Assembly (NCBI GenBank): GCA_016704305.1
Contig: JADJAL010000001.1
Span: forward strand, 1 to 64,000
Reading direction: 5' to 3'
DNA length: 64,000 bases
Source of the DNA: Haliea sp.
GTDB lineage: Bacteria > Pseudomonadota > Gammaproteobacteria > Pseudomonadales > Halieaceae
How positions within the stretch are numbered: the stretch's first letter is position 1; each line of letters begins with the position of its first letter. Below are positions 18,890 to 26,999 of the stretch, piece by piece. The translations under genes and the position numbers were made by a program. The notes below the pieces were generated by a model that saw only the letters and a list, made by a program, of their open reading frames with translations, ran no database searches and was not told where the DNA came from.

Positions 18890-19814
18890 TTAACTCGCCC
18901 GCGCGTGCCCGGTACCGAAACAGTACTCGCCAACCGCCGCCGCCTGCCCGCTGCGGCCACCCAACTCTGACACCAGCGCCTTCATGCGATAGGTCCACAG
19001 GTGCAATGAGGCTTCCAGCGTCATGCCCATCGCGCCCATCATCTGGTGCACGTCGTAGTTGACGCGCACCGCACTGTCCTGCGCATGCAGCGCCGCCAGC
19101 GCCGCGTCGCCGGCAGAGCCTGTCCAGGCCGCTTTCAGTGCCAACCGGCGCACGCCGCCGGCCAGTACCGCGCACTCCGCCATGCGATGGCGCAGCGCCT
19201 GGAATGTGCCGAGCGGTCGCCCGAACTGCTTGCGTATGCTCAGGTGCGCAACGGTGGAATCGATGGCGGCCTGCATCAGCCCGGCGATCTCGGCCGCGCA
19301 GGCGACGCGCAGCCAGGTGCGCACATTGCCCGCCTCCTCCGGCGACAACCATTGCACGGACGGCGTGCCGATCAACCTACCCATCGGATACGCGAACAGG
19401 GATTCCACCGCCGTGACATCCCCAGGCGCGGGATGCGCGATACCGACGGCGTCGCCCTCGATCACCAGCAGGGTGTTGCACAGCGCGACAAAGCGCCCGG
19501 GGCGACCGTTCTCCACCACGCCCAGCGGCCGTGGCAGCGCGAGGTCGAGCTGCGGCCTGACCAGCATCGACAATCGCGATCTCCGCCGTGCCGGGCAGCC
19601 TCGCGAGACGCTCCACGACCAACGCGGCGGACACCGGCCCCAATTCCTCGATCGCGGCGATATCGAAATACTCGCCGTCCACCAGTTCCCGCTCCAACTC
19701 GTGGGCCTGCAGGGCGAAGTCGTGAAAATCCGCTGGCGGCAACGCAAATCGCTCGGCGAGTTTATCGATCGCGCCGCACAGCGCAGCCTGGTCAGGCGTC
19801 AGCGTAAATTCCAT
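18890..19814 (-). pseudogene. Acyl-CoA dehydrogenase, frameshifted (second subunit of a pair)
   Basis: From ATG 19814 the protein begins MEFTLTPDQAALCGAIDKLA and runs in frame to about PGTAEIAIVDAG. Homology then continues one frame away from SMLVRPQLDLALPRPLG to the stop at 18890, so a one-base indel lies near 19565-19580. The reconstructed product is about 307 residues, shorter than the usual 380, matching the short partner subunits of alpha2beta2 acyl-CoA dehydrogenases known from steroid side-chain degradation. The C-terminal half carries the FAD-domain block IRKQFGRPLGTFQALRHRMA. Its start codon overlaps the stop of the intact acyl-CoA dehydrogenase by one base, consistent with a heteromeric partner. 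Confidence 0.8.
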
Positions 19815-20962
19815 CAGCGCGGCTCCCGCGGCAGTTGCAGCAATTCGGTGGCGATCAGGTTCAATTGAATTTCGGCGGCACCCGAGGCGATGCCGGCGAC
19901 GATCGCGCGCTGGTGGTGCGCCAGCAGCAGCGCATCGCCGCCTGCCAATGCGTCAGGCAGGTGTTCCACCACGAACTCGTTCACCAGTCGCTCGGCATTC
20001 ACCGTCGCCACGCGCGCGGCACTGGCTTCCGGCCCGGGCGGCTGGCCCTGGCAGCGCTGGTCGATAATGTTGTAGCTGTAGAGCCTGGCGACTTCGCAGG
20101 CGGCGTGCGCTCTTGCCGCCTGCTCCACCGCGCCCGCTCCCCTGCCAGTGCCAAACCTACCCTGCGTTTTGAGCGCTTCCACCGCGCGGTGCAACATTCT
20201 TGAGGCCAGTGCAAAACGCGGAATGCCCACACGCTCCAGAGACAGTGCCGTGCGAACGATTTCCCAGGCCTGCCCTTCCGCGCCGAGCATCGCATCGGCC
20301 GGGACCTTCACATCGTCAAAAAACACTTCGTGGATATCGCCTTCACCGATGATGCTGGGAATCTGGCGCACCGTAATTCCCGGTGTGTCCATCGGCAGCA
20401 GGAATATCGAAATGCCGCCCTTGCCCGGCGACGTACGCGCCAGCAGGAAACAGGTGTCGGCGAGCCCGGCGTAGGAGGTCCAGATTTTCTGGCCATTGAC
20501 CACGTAATCCGCACCGTGCTGGTCAGCGCGGGTGCGCAGCGAGGCGAGGTCTGAACCGGCTTCCGGCTCGGAAAACCCCTGGCACCACAGCGTCTCGCCG
20601 CGCGCCATCGGCGGGATGTAGCGCGCCTGCTGCCGCTCGCTGCCGTAGCGCATCAGCGTGGGACCGATCCAGTTGACGTTCATGTACTGCCCACCGCGCG
20701 GCTCGCCCGCCGCCCACATCTCCTCGGCGAGGATAAAGGCCGTCCACGGGTCGGCGTCGCGCCCGCCCCAACTGGCAGGCCAGTGCGGCACCAGCAAACC
20801 AGCGTCCGCCAGCGCGCCGCAGAACTGCTTCGAGAAAATGCTCTGCGCCTCGGAGCCTGGACCGTGGGCGATGTTCTCCCAGTTGTCGGGCAAGTTAGCG
20901 TCGAGGAAATCGCGTACGAGGGCGCGAAAGGCGACTTGATCAGAATTCCAGGCAAAGTTCAT
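19814..20962 (-). CDS. Acyl-CoA dehydrogenase
   Basis: A 382-residue FAD acyl-CoA dehydrogenase with GFSEPEAGSDLASLRTRA (about residues 125-142), KIWTSYA at about 157, and the helical C-terminal domain. The N-terminal LVPHWPASWGGRDAD matches actinobacterial FadE26/FadE28-type steroid dehydrogenases. It would introduce an alpha-beta double bond in a CoA-activated side chain or ring fragment. It is followed without a gap by the short, frameshifted paralogue and preceded by an enoyl-CoA hydratase gene 17 bases upstream, giving a compact beta-oxidation unit. If the partner is truly broken, activity may be lost, because steroid members of this type are obligate heterotetramers. Confidence 0.88.
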   Translation of the reverse strand: MNFAWNSDQVAFRALVRDFLDANLPDNWENIAHGPGSEAQSIFSKQFCGALADAGLLVPHWPASWGGRDADPWTAFILAEEMWAAGEPRGGQYMNVNWIGPTLMRYGSERQQARYIPPMARGETLWCQGFSEPEAGSDLASLRTRADQHGADYVVNGQKIWTSYAGLADTCFLLARTSPGKGGISIFLLPMDTPGITVRQIPSIIGEGDIHEVFFDDVKVPADAMLGAEGQAWEIVRTALSLERVGIPRFALASRMLHRAVEALKTQGRFGTGRGAGAVEQAARAHAACEVARLYSYNIIDQRCQGQPPGPEASAARVATVNAERLVNEFVVEHLPDALAGGDALLLAHHQRAIVAGIASGAAEIQLNLIATELLQLPREPR

Positions 20963-20979
20963 CGCTATTTAATCCGCGC

Positions 20980-21783
20980 TCACTTGTCAGCACCGCCGCT
21001 GCCAATGCCCTTGATGTAGCGCTCGATGCCTTCCCTGTACGCTGGCGCCAGCATCAACGCGCTGTTGGCCATGCGCTCCACATTGCGCGCCTGCGCGAGG
21101 CCCACGTCGTGCGCCAGTTCAATGGCAATTTTGGCCAGGCCCATCTGCTCACCGTTCTGCGCCGCCAGATGACTGCAAAACTGCATCACCTGTTCCTCGA
21201 AACTGTCATCCGGAAAGACCTCGTGCACCAGCCCCATGATCATGGCTTTGTCGGCATCCACCGCAAGATTCGCCATGATGAGATAGCGCGTCCAGTGCGT
21301 GCCGATGATGCGCGCCAGTCGGCTCACGCCATTGGATGCGGGCAGCACGCCAAATTTACCTTCCGGGAAGGCATAGCTGGCACTCCTGGCCGCCAGGCGG
21401 AAATCGCAGGACAGCGACAACTCCAGGCCACCGCCGACGCAGGGTCCCTGGTGCGCGACGACGATGGGTTTCTCGATGGCTTCCATTTCGTCGTAGATGC
21501 GGTGCATGCCCATCGTGCGCAGCCGGTGCTGCTCGCGAATGGATGAGCCGGTGAGCATCGGGGTCGGCTTGCCGCTGCGCAGGTCGACGCCGGAACAAAA
21601 ATACCGGCCGGTGGCCCGCACCAGCATCACCTTCAGTTCCGGCGTGTCGCGAAAGTGATGCAGTGCCTGTTCAAACAACTCCATCGCCTGCGCGGTGAGC
21701 GCATTCAGTTTGTCGGGCCGGTTCAGCGTCGCGATCAGAATCGCGCCTTGCTCTTCGATCAAAAGGTGGGGAGTGTCGGTCAT
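20980..21783 (-). CDS. Enoyl-CoA hydratase/isomerase family protein
   Basis: A 267-residue crotonase-fold protein starting MTDTPHLLIEEQGAILIATL. It has the oxyanion block ATGRYFCSGVDLRSG, and GPCVGGGLELSLSCDFRLAA at about residues 115-134, followed by FPEGKFGVLPASNGVSRLAR. It is the first gene of a minus-strand unit with the two acyl-CoA dehydrogenases. A 16-bp palindrome lies about 125 bases upstream. The expected role is hydration of the enoyl-CoA made by the dehydrogenases. Confidence 0.88.
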   Translation of the reverse strand: MTDTPHLLIEEQGAILIATLNRPDKLNALTAQAMELFEQALHHFRDTPELKVMLVRATGRYFCSGVDLRSGKPTPMLTGSSIREQHRLRTMGMHRIYDEMEAIEKPIVVAHQGPCVGGGLELSLSCDFRLAARSASYAFPEGKFGVLPASNGVSRLARIIGTHWTRYLIMANLAVDADKAMIMGLVHEVFPDDSFEEQVMQFCSHLAAQNGEQMGLAKIAIELAHDVGLAQARNVERMANSALMLAPAYREGIERYIKGIGSGGADK

Positions 21784-21907
21784 GGCATTCTCACAATAGT
21801 TCAGGCGCGCGCGGCAGGCCGAGTGCGCGCTCGAGACTTCATCGAATAACGCTGCGAAACGGCAGGATCTGCAAGCGGTGGAGCCTACTATGTCACCGCG
21901 CCATCAG

Positions 21908-21923
21908 TCAACAGTGCTGTTGA
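21908..21923. promoter_or_regulatory. Palindromic candidate TetR operator upstream of the enoyl-CoA hydratase operon
   Basis: TCAACAG and CTGTTGA form a perfect 7-bp dyad with a 2-base spacer. It lies between the 3' end of tetR and the start of the hydratase/acyl-CoA dehydrogenase operon. A near copy is present at 22723-22740 on the other side of tetR (13 of 18 positions identical over the aligned span), so both are proposed binding sites of the TetR protein encoded between them. Confidence 0.5.
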
Positions 21924-21958
21924 TTGAGCGCGGTTTAGCGGGAACTCCGGAAGGCATC

Positions 21959-22621
21959 CTACTCGCCATCATCGCGAAACCGCTTCACCAGGTCGGGATG
22001 CTTCTCTGGCACGAGCGAGCCGAACAGGACGAGGCGCAACATCTCATCGACGAAGCGCTTCTGCATTTTATCGCGGGCCTTCGCGCTCTTGGCATGTGCG
22101 CCGACCCAGATTGGCCATAACAGGGAGCTGGAGAGCGTTATGAAGGCCAGCACTTCGACATCCATATCTTCACGGCCATAGCCCGACTTGGCGAATGCGC
22201 CCAGCTCCTGCACGTACTTCTTCCAGAATTTATCCGTTACCGTGCCCTGCGTGGACATCACGTCAAACAACCAGGCGCGGCTCAGTTCCGGGTTGTTCAT
22301 CGCAAAGTCAGACAGCCTTTCGACGGCCAGATCAGCCGGATAGACCTCGTTGACGCTGGACAGTGTCTCGAGGTCGCCGTAGAACTCGTCATAGATACGC
22401 TCGCTCACCCACTCCGCAGTCGCGTGCGCCAGATCCTCGCGGGTGGGAAAGTGCTGGTAAGCGGTACCGCGATTGACCCCGGCGCGGCGCGCAACCTCGG
22501 CCACGCTGAGGCTCTCCGGGCCGTCCTTGGCGAGAACCTCCAGCGCTGCCTGGAGAATCTCGCGCCGTGTTGATTCCGGATCGGCATTGTTTCTGCGCGG
22601 GGGTTTTGGCGGCGTCGCCAT
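21959..22621 (-). CDS. TetR-family transcriptional regulator
   Basis: A 220-residue TetR protein. The N-terminal HTH spans about residues 20-65 with SVAEVARRAGVNRGTAYQHF; the C-terminal part is a helical ligand domain. The ATG at 22621 (MATPPKPPRR) is chosen because a GGAG sits about 10 bases upstream; an in-frame start at 22678 has no such site. It is divergent from the SDR/CMD-ligase/TauD operon and lies upstream of the hydratase/acyl-CoA dehydrogenase operon, and related palindromes lie in front of both. Repression relieved by a CoA thioester or steroid-like ligand is the usual mode for such regulators, but the ligand here is unknown. Confidence 0.88.
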   Translation of the reverse strand: MATPPKPPRRNNADPESTRREILQAALEVLAKDGPESLSVAEVARRAGVNRGTAYQHFPTREDLAHATAEWVSERIYDEFYGDLETLSSVNEVYPADLAVERLSDFAMNNPELSRAWLFDVMSTQGTVTDKFWKKYVQELGAFAKSGYGREDMDVEVLAFITLSSSLLWPIWVGAHAKSAKARDKMQKRFVDEMLRLVLFGSLVPEKHPDLVKRFRDDGE

Positions 22622-22722
22622 ACTTTGGGTCTCCGTGTGGTTAGTTTCATCGGGGTGAAAAAAATCGCATCGTAACATACATGTTGATTACCAGCGCTCA
22701 CCGGGTAGAAAACAACGATGTA

Positions 22723-22740
22723 GTAAACAGCATTGTTGAC
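22723..22740. promoter_or_regulatory. Second candidate TetR operator, in tetR/SDR divergent region
   Basis: The sequence GTAAACAGCATTGTTGAC keeps the AACAG and TGTTGA arms of the perfect dyad at 21908-21923. It lies 75 bases before the SDR start and about 100 bases before the tetR start, suitable for control of both divergent transcripts. Similarity is seen directly; binding is inferred. Confidence 0.45.
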
Positions 22741-22814
22741 TATAGCACAGCCTTCTAGTAATTTACCGAGCCGCGCCGACGCCAAGCGGAAACATCATAA
22801 GAGGATAATTGCCC

Positions 22815-23555
22815 ATGTCACTGAACGGAAAAGTAGCCGTAGTCACCGGCAGCGCCAGCGGTATTGGTCGCGCCATCGCCCTGCAACTGGCCAGGGACGG
22901 CGCTGCCGTCGCGGTATGGGATCTGAATGGCGAGGGCGCCAATGAGACTGTTGCGATGATTACCGCCAGTGGCGGCAAAGCGATCGCCTGCGTCGGCAAT
23001 GCCGCCACCGCGCAGGACATCGCCAGCAGCGCGGCACGCACGCGCGCTGAGCTCGGGCCCATCACCATCCTGGTCAATAACGCCGGCATCACCGGCTTCT
23101 GCCGCTTCGAGGAGATTACCGAAGAGATGATGGACCGCATGATGGCTATCAACATCAAGGGGCCGTTCCTCTGCACACAGGCCATCATTCCCGACATGGT
23201 GGCCGCGCACTGGGGACGCATCGTCAACATCTCCTCCTCCTCCGCGCAAACCGGCGCGCCGATGATGGCGCACTACGCCACCTCCAAGGGCGGCGTCATC
23301 GCATTCACCAAAACGCTGGCCAGGGAGTATGCCGAAAAGGGCATCACCGTGAACAACATTCCACCGGGTTTCGTCGACACCCCGATGCTGCGCGCGTCGC
23401 CGGTGGATGTGGACGCGCAAGCGGCCCAGTCACCGATGAAACGCGCGGGCTCGCCGGAGGATATCGCCGCCGCCTGTTCCTATCTCGTGTCGGAAGCCGC
23501 AGGCTATGTCACCGGACATACACTGGGCGTCAATGGCGGCCGTGTAATGCCCTGA
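22815..23555 (+). CDS. Short-chain dehydrogenase/reductase (SDR)
   Basis: A 246-residue SDR with TGSASGIGRAIALQ near residue 12, NNAGITGF at about 87, catalytic Ser in NISSSSAQ, and Tyr/Lys in HYATSKGGV. The ATG at 22815 has a GAGG about 9 bases upstream. It heads a plus-strand operon with the CMD-ligase fusion 15 bases downstream and the TauD-type gene after that. A typical role is 3-hydroxyacyl-CoA or ring hydroxyl oxidation. Confidence 0.88.
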   Translation: MSLNGKVAVVTGSASGIGRAIALQLARDGAAVAVWDLNGEGANETVAMITASGGKAIACVGNAATAQDIASSAARTRAELGPITILVNNAGITGFCRFEEITEEMMDRMMAINIKGPFLCTQAIIPDMVAAHWGRIVNISSSSAQTGAPMMAHYATSKGGVIAFTKTLAREYAEKGITVNNIPPGFVDTPMLRASPVDVDAQAAQSPMKRAGSPEDIAAACSYLVSEAAGYVTGHTLGVNGGRVMP

Positions 23556-23570
23556 ACGGGGAGAACATAC

Positions 23571-25856
23571 ATGCCTGAAAACACCACGCCACGCATTACG
23601 CCACTGTTGCCGCCCGCCTGGGACGACGCCGCACTGGACGCGCTCGGCGCCTTCCCTGCGGGACTGAGCTTTGTACTGTCGCGCTGGAATGACGGCGGCG
23701 ACGACGCACGCGGCATGTACACGCTGGGGTTCCTGGCGCATTACCCTGCGCTTGCCAAAGCCTTTCTAACGCTCAACAAGCACGTTGCCGCAGACAGCAC
23801 GCTGAGCGCACGCGAGCGCGAACTGCTGATCCTGCGCATCAGCTGGCTGCGCCAGGCCGAGTACGAATGGGTGCAGCACGTGATCCTGGGGCGCAGGGCG
23901 GGCCTCACGGATGACGAACTGGCGCGACTGCAGGCGGGCCCGGACGCATCGGGCTGGAACGAGATTGACGCCGATCTCGTGCGCGTCGCCGATGAACTGT
24001 ATGCCGACGCCAGCATCAGCGCAGGCACCTGGACGCGGCTCAGCGGCCGCTACAGCACGCAGCAGATCATGGACATGATTTTCCTCGTCGGTTGCTACGA
24101 GGTGCTGGCGATGGCGATCAAGAGCTTCCAAATTCCACTCGAACCCGGGGTAGCAACACTGGCTGCGGAAGATCGGGCGCGCATGTATGCGCCTGCAATG
24201 TCCGAAATCCAGGGCCCCGCGCTGCAGGACGAACAAGGCATAGGCGCGCTCACCCTGCCCGGCTTCATTGCCGAAATCAGCGCGACGTTTGCGGATAACA
24301 CCGCGCTGCGCTGGCGCGATCTCGCCGGCGTCGAGCGAAGCTGGACGTATGCCGGGATGCTGGCGGAATCCCAGGCGGTGGCGCGGGCGTTACTGGCGGT
24401 GGGCCCAGGTCGCGGCACGCGCGTCGGCCTGCTGGTGAGCAATCGGCCCGAATGGCTGTTCAGCATGTTCGGCACGGCGATGGCGGGTGGCGTCACGGTG
24501 GCGCTGAACACCTTCTCCACGCTGCAGGAACTGGAATACCAGTTGCGCCTGTCCGATGTGGAAATTCTGATCATGGAGGCCGGTGTTGCCTCGCGCGATT
24601 TCGTCACCGATATCCGCACGCTGTGTCCGACACTGGCAACCGCGACGCCGGGCAAGCTGCTGGATGAAAACCTGCCCTTCCTGCGCCGCGTGGTGTGCCT
24701 CGACAAAGCGTCAATAGGAAGCGGTTTACAGGATTGGGAGGACTTCCTCGTCGAGGGCGCCGTTATCCCACAGTCAATGGTCGACGCCGCAGCAGCCTGC
24801 AGCAGTCCGGTGGATGCGGGACTGGTGTTTTTTTCCTCGGGCTCCACCGCACAACCCAAAGCCATCCAGCAGACGCACCGCGCCGCTGCGCTGCAGCTGT
24901 GGCGCTTCGGCCACTGGTATGGCGTGGACAGCGCCGTCAAAACGTGGAGCGCCAACGGCTTCTTCTGGTCGGGCAATTTTGCGATGGCGCTCGGCAGCAC
25001 GCTCACCGTCGGCGGCTGCCTCGTGCTGCAACGGTATTTTGATCCCGACCAGGCGCTGGCCCTTTTGCAAACAGAGAGAATTTCGCTGGCGATCGCGTGG
25101 CCGCACCAGGAAGCGCGGTTGAAGGAATGCCCGGGCTGGGAGGCCGCAGACTTGTCCGCGCTGGTCTATGTCGACGCCCATCTAATCCTCGCCACCCACC
25201 CCACGATCAACACGACGTGGCGGCAACCCAGCGGCTACGGCATGACGGAGACGTTCACGTTCGTCAGCGGTTTCCGCGGCAGCGAAAACACCGACAACAG
25301 CTACGGACCCGTTTTACCCGGCAACACCGTGCGCATCGTCGACCCGGCAACCGGCGCCACGCTGCCGATGGGCGAGACCGGCGAGATCATCGCCAAAGGT
25401 CCCACGCTGACGCCCGGTTACCTTAAGTCGCCACCGGAAGCGCTTGTCGATGGCGAAGGATTTATCCATACCGCCGACGCCGGCTACCTGACCCCCGAGG
25501 GTCACCTGTTCTGGAAAGGCCGCCTGGGCGACATTATCAAAACCGGCGGCGCGAATGTGTCGCCGACCGAAGTCGATGCGGTGCTGGTCGAGCACCCGGC
25601 GATACAGAGCGTGTTTTCAGTGGGCGTGCCACACGAGACCCTCGGCGAAATCGTGGTGTCGTGCGTCATCCTCCGCGAGGGCCAACATGCGGACGAGGCT
25701 GTGCTGCGCACGTTTGCCCGCCAATCGCTGGCCAGCTACAAAGTCCCGCGCAAGGTGTTGTTCTTCACCGAGGAAGAACTGCCCATGACGGGCAGCAACA
25801 AGATCCAGCGGGCGCAACTGCGCAAGATCGCCACCGAATTACTGCAACAGGATTAA
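23571..25856 (+). CDS. Carboxymuconolactone-decarboxylase-like domain fused to an acyl-CoA ligase
   Basis: A 761-residue two-domain protein. Residues about 15-200 form an AhpD/CMD-like helical domain (RERELLILRISWLRQAEYEW, VQHVILGRRAGLTDDELAR, IMDMIFLVGCYEVLAMAIKS). It lacks the CxxC of AhpD peroxidase-type members. Residues about 225-760 form an AMP-forming ligase with the phosphate loop FFSSGSTAQPKAIQQTH, YGMTETFTF, and a C-terminal MTGSNKIQRAQLR carrying the likely catalytic Lys. The phosphate loop has SGSTAQPK in place of the usual SGTTGxPK. No stop or frameshift separates the two parts. In related clusters the CMD-like protein is a separate gene. Substrate activation to a CoA thioester is expected of the ligase part; the role of the CMD part is unknown. 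Confidence 0.85.
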   Translation: MPENTTPRITPLLPPAWDDAALDALGAFPAGLSFVLSRWNDGGDDARGMYTLGFLAHYPALAKAFLTLNKHVAADSTLSARERELLILRISWLRQAEYEWVQHVILGRRAGLTDDELARLQAGPDASGWNEIDADLVRVADELYADASISAGTWTRLSGRYSTQQIMDMIFLVGCYEVLAMAIKSFQIPLEPGVATLAAEDRARMYAPAMSEIQGPALQDEQGIGALTLPGFIAEISATFADNTALRWRDLAGVERSWTYAGMLAESQAVARALLAVGPGRGTRVGLLVSNRPEWLFSMFGTAMAGGVTVALNTFSTLQELEYQLRLSDVEILIMEAGVASRDFVTDIRTLCPTLATATPGKLLDENLPFLRRVVCLDKASIGSGLQDWEDFLVEGAVIPQSMVDAAAACSSPVDAGLVFFSSGSTAQPKAIQQTHRAAALQLWRFGHWYGVDSAVKTWSANGFFWSGNFAMALGSTLTVGGCLVLQRYFDPDQALALLQTERISLAIAWPHQEARLKECPGWEAADLSALVYVDAHLILATHPTINTTWRQPSGYGMTETFTFVSGFRGSENTDNSYGPVLPGNTVRIVDPATGATLPMGETGEIIAKGPTLTPGYLKSPPEALVDGEGFIHTADAGYLTPEGHLFWKGRLGDIIKTGGANVSPTEVDAVLVEHPAIQSVFSVGVPHETLGEIVVSCVILREGQHADEAVLRTFARQSLASYKVPRKVLFFTEEELPMTGSNKIQRAQLRKIATELLQQD

Positions 25857-25870
25857 TCGCGAGAAACCTT

Positions 25871-26686
25871 ATGACCTTCAGGACCAACGACCTCACACCG
25901 CGCATCGCCACGGAGATTCTATCCACCAAACAGGCACTGCTGAGCGGCAGGCATGCCAAGACCATACGCGAACTGCTGGAGGCGCGCGGCGTGCTGGTGT
26001 TCCCGGAGCTGCACTTCACCGACGAGGAACAGGTGGCGTTCACCGAAACACTGGGCACGCTGGCGCCCGAGATGGCCGGCGAGACGGTCTACAAGGTCAC
26101 GCTGGATACCTCGGCCAACGCGCGCGCGGATTACCTGAAAGGCTCGTGGTACTGGCATATCGACGGCACCATGAACGAGGTGCCGATTCTCGCGTCGATC
26201 CTGTCCAGCAAGGTACTTTCGCCCACCGGCGGCCAAACCGATTTCTGCAACACCTACGCCTCCTATGACGATTTATCCGACGAGGACAAGCAGGCCTATG
26301 AACAATTGCGCGTGATGCATTCCGCGTGGAACACGCTGTTTTATTACGACCCGGAGCCGGCGCTGAACAAGGTCAAGGAGATGATGTCGATAGGCGACAA
26401 CGAACTGCCGCTGGTGTGGACGCACCGCTCCGGGCGCAAGTCGCTGGTGATTGGCGCCACTGCTTACCAGGTTGCGGGAAAAAGCTACAAGGAGAGCACG
26501 GAACTGTTGGTCAAGTTGCGCGAGTGGGCAACGCTGCCGCAGTTTTGCTATCGCCATGAGTGGAAAGTGGGCGACATGGTGATCTGGGACAACACCGGCA
26601 CGATGCACCGCGCCACGCCGTATGATCCCGCGTGCGGGCGCATGCTGCATCGCACCAAGTTGCAGGGTGAGGAAACGTTTGCCTGA
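25871..26686 (+). CDS. TauD/TfdA-family Fe(II)/2-oxoglutarate dioxygenase
   Basis: A 271-residue enzyme with the iron facial triad visible as WHIDGT (His96, Asp98) and the distal His246 in GTMHRAT; the 2-oxoglutarate-binding Arg lies in GRMLHRTKL. The start MTFRTND at 25871 follows the fusion gene by 14 bases. TauD-type enzymes hydroxylate a substrate carbon with decarboxylation of 2-oxoglutarate. In this operon it is a third kind of oxygenase after the P450 and Rieske enzymes. The substrate is not known. Confidence 0.88.
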   Translation: MTFRTNDLTPRIATEILSTKQALLSGRHAKTIRELLEARGVLVFPELHFTDEEQVAFTETLGTLAPEMAGETVYKVTLDTSANARADYLKGSWYWHIDGTMNEVPILASILSSKVLSPTGGQTDFCNTYASYDDLSDEDKQAYEQLRVMHSAWNTLFYYDPEPALNKVKEMMSIGDNELPLVWTHRSGRKSLVIGATAYQVAGKSYKESTELLVKLREWATLPQFCYRHEWKVGDMVIWDNTGTMHRATPYDPACGRMLHRTKLQGEETFA

Positions 26687-26776
26687 TGGTTTTCCGCAGG
26701 TAGGTTATTCAGAATAACGATTGCCGTTTTGATGTCGGGCGGATTGTTGAGTCCGAAATGGTTCTTGCCAGCAAGC

Positions 26777-26982
26777 GGGTTTGGGCATCGGGTGTGCAAT
26801 TCACCCGCTTCCCCTTCCCCGATACTCGCGAATGAATTGCACACCCGCTGCCCAAACCCTTGTTCCTTGCAACTTCCGGCACCACTGCTCCGTTCGGAGT
26901 CTCGAAGCAAGGCTCCGGGCGGGAAAGCATTTTCTCCTGCGAGTATCGGGGAAGCAGGTGAAAATGCTTTCCCGCCCGGAGC
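26777..26982. repeat. Paired hairpin element with complementary loops
   Basis: This tail-to-tail gap (26687-26999) contains no gene. It holds two large hairpins. Arms 26777-26803 and 26833-26859 pair over 27 bp with one mismatch, and arms 26912-26934 and 26960-26982 pair perfectly over 23 bp. The two loops are complementary to each other over 16 bases (26814-26829 against 26939-26954, core CCCCGATACTCGC), so a kissing or alternative fold is possible. No clear T-run follows, so it does not look like a simple terminator. It resembles a dispersed REP/MITE-like repeat; family membership needs a genome search. Confidence 0.8.
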
Positions 26983-26999
26983 CGATCGCACGCACGAAG

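Noticed and set aside
21908..21923. The TetR palindrome as a KstR-type operator
   Set aside because: KstR sites have AAC and GTT separated by two bases; here the spacing is different.
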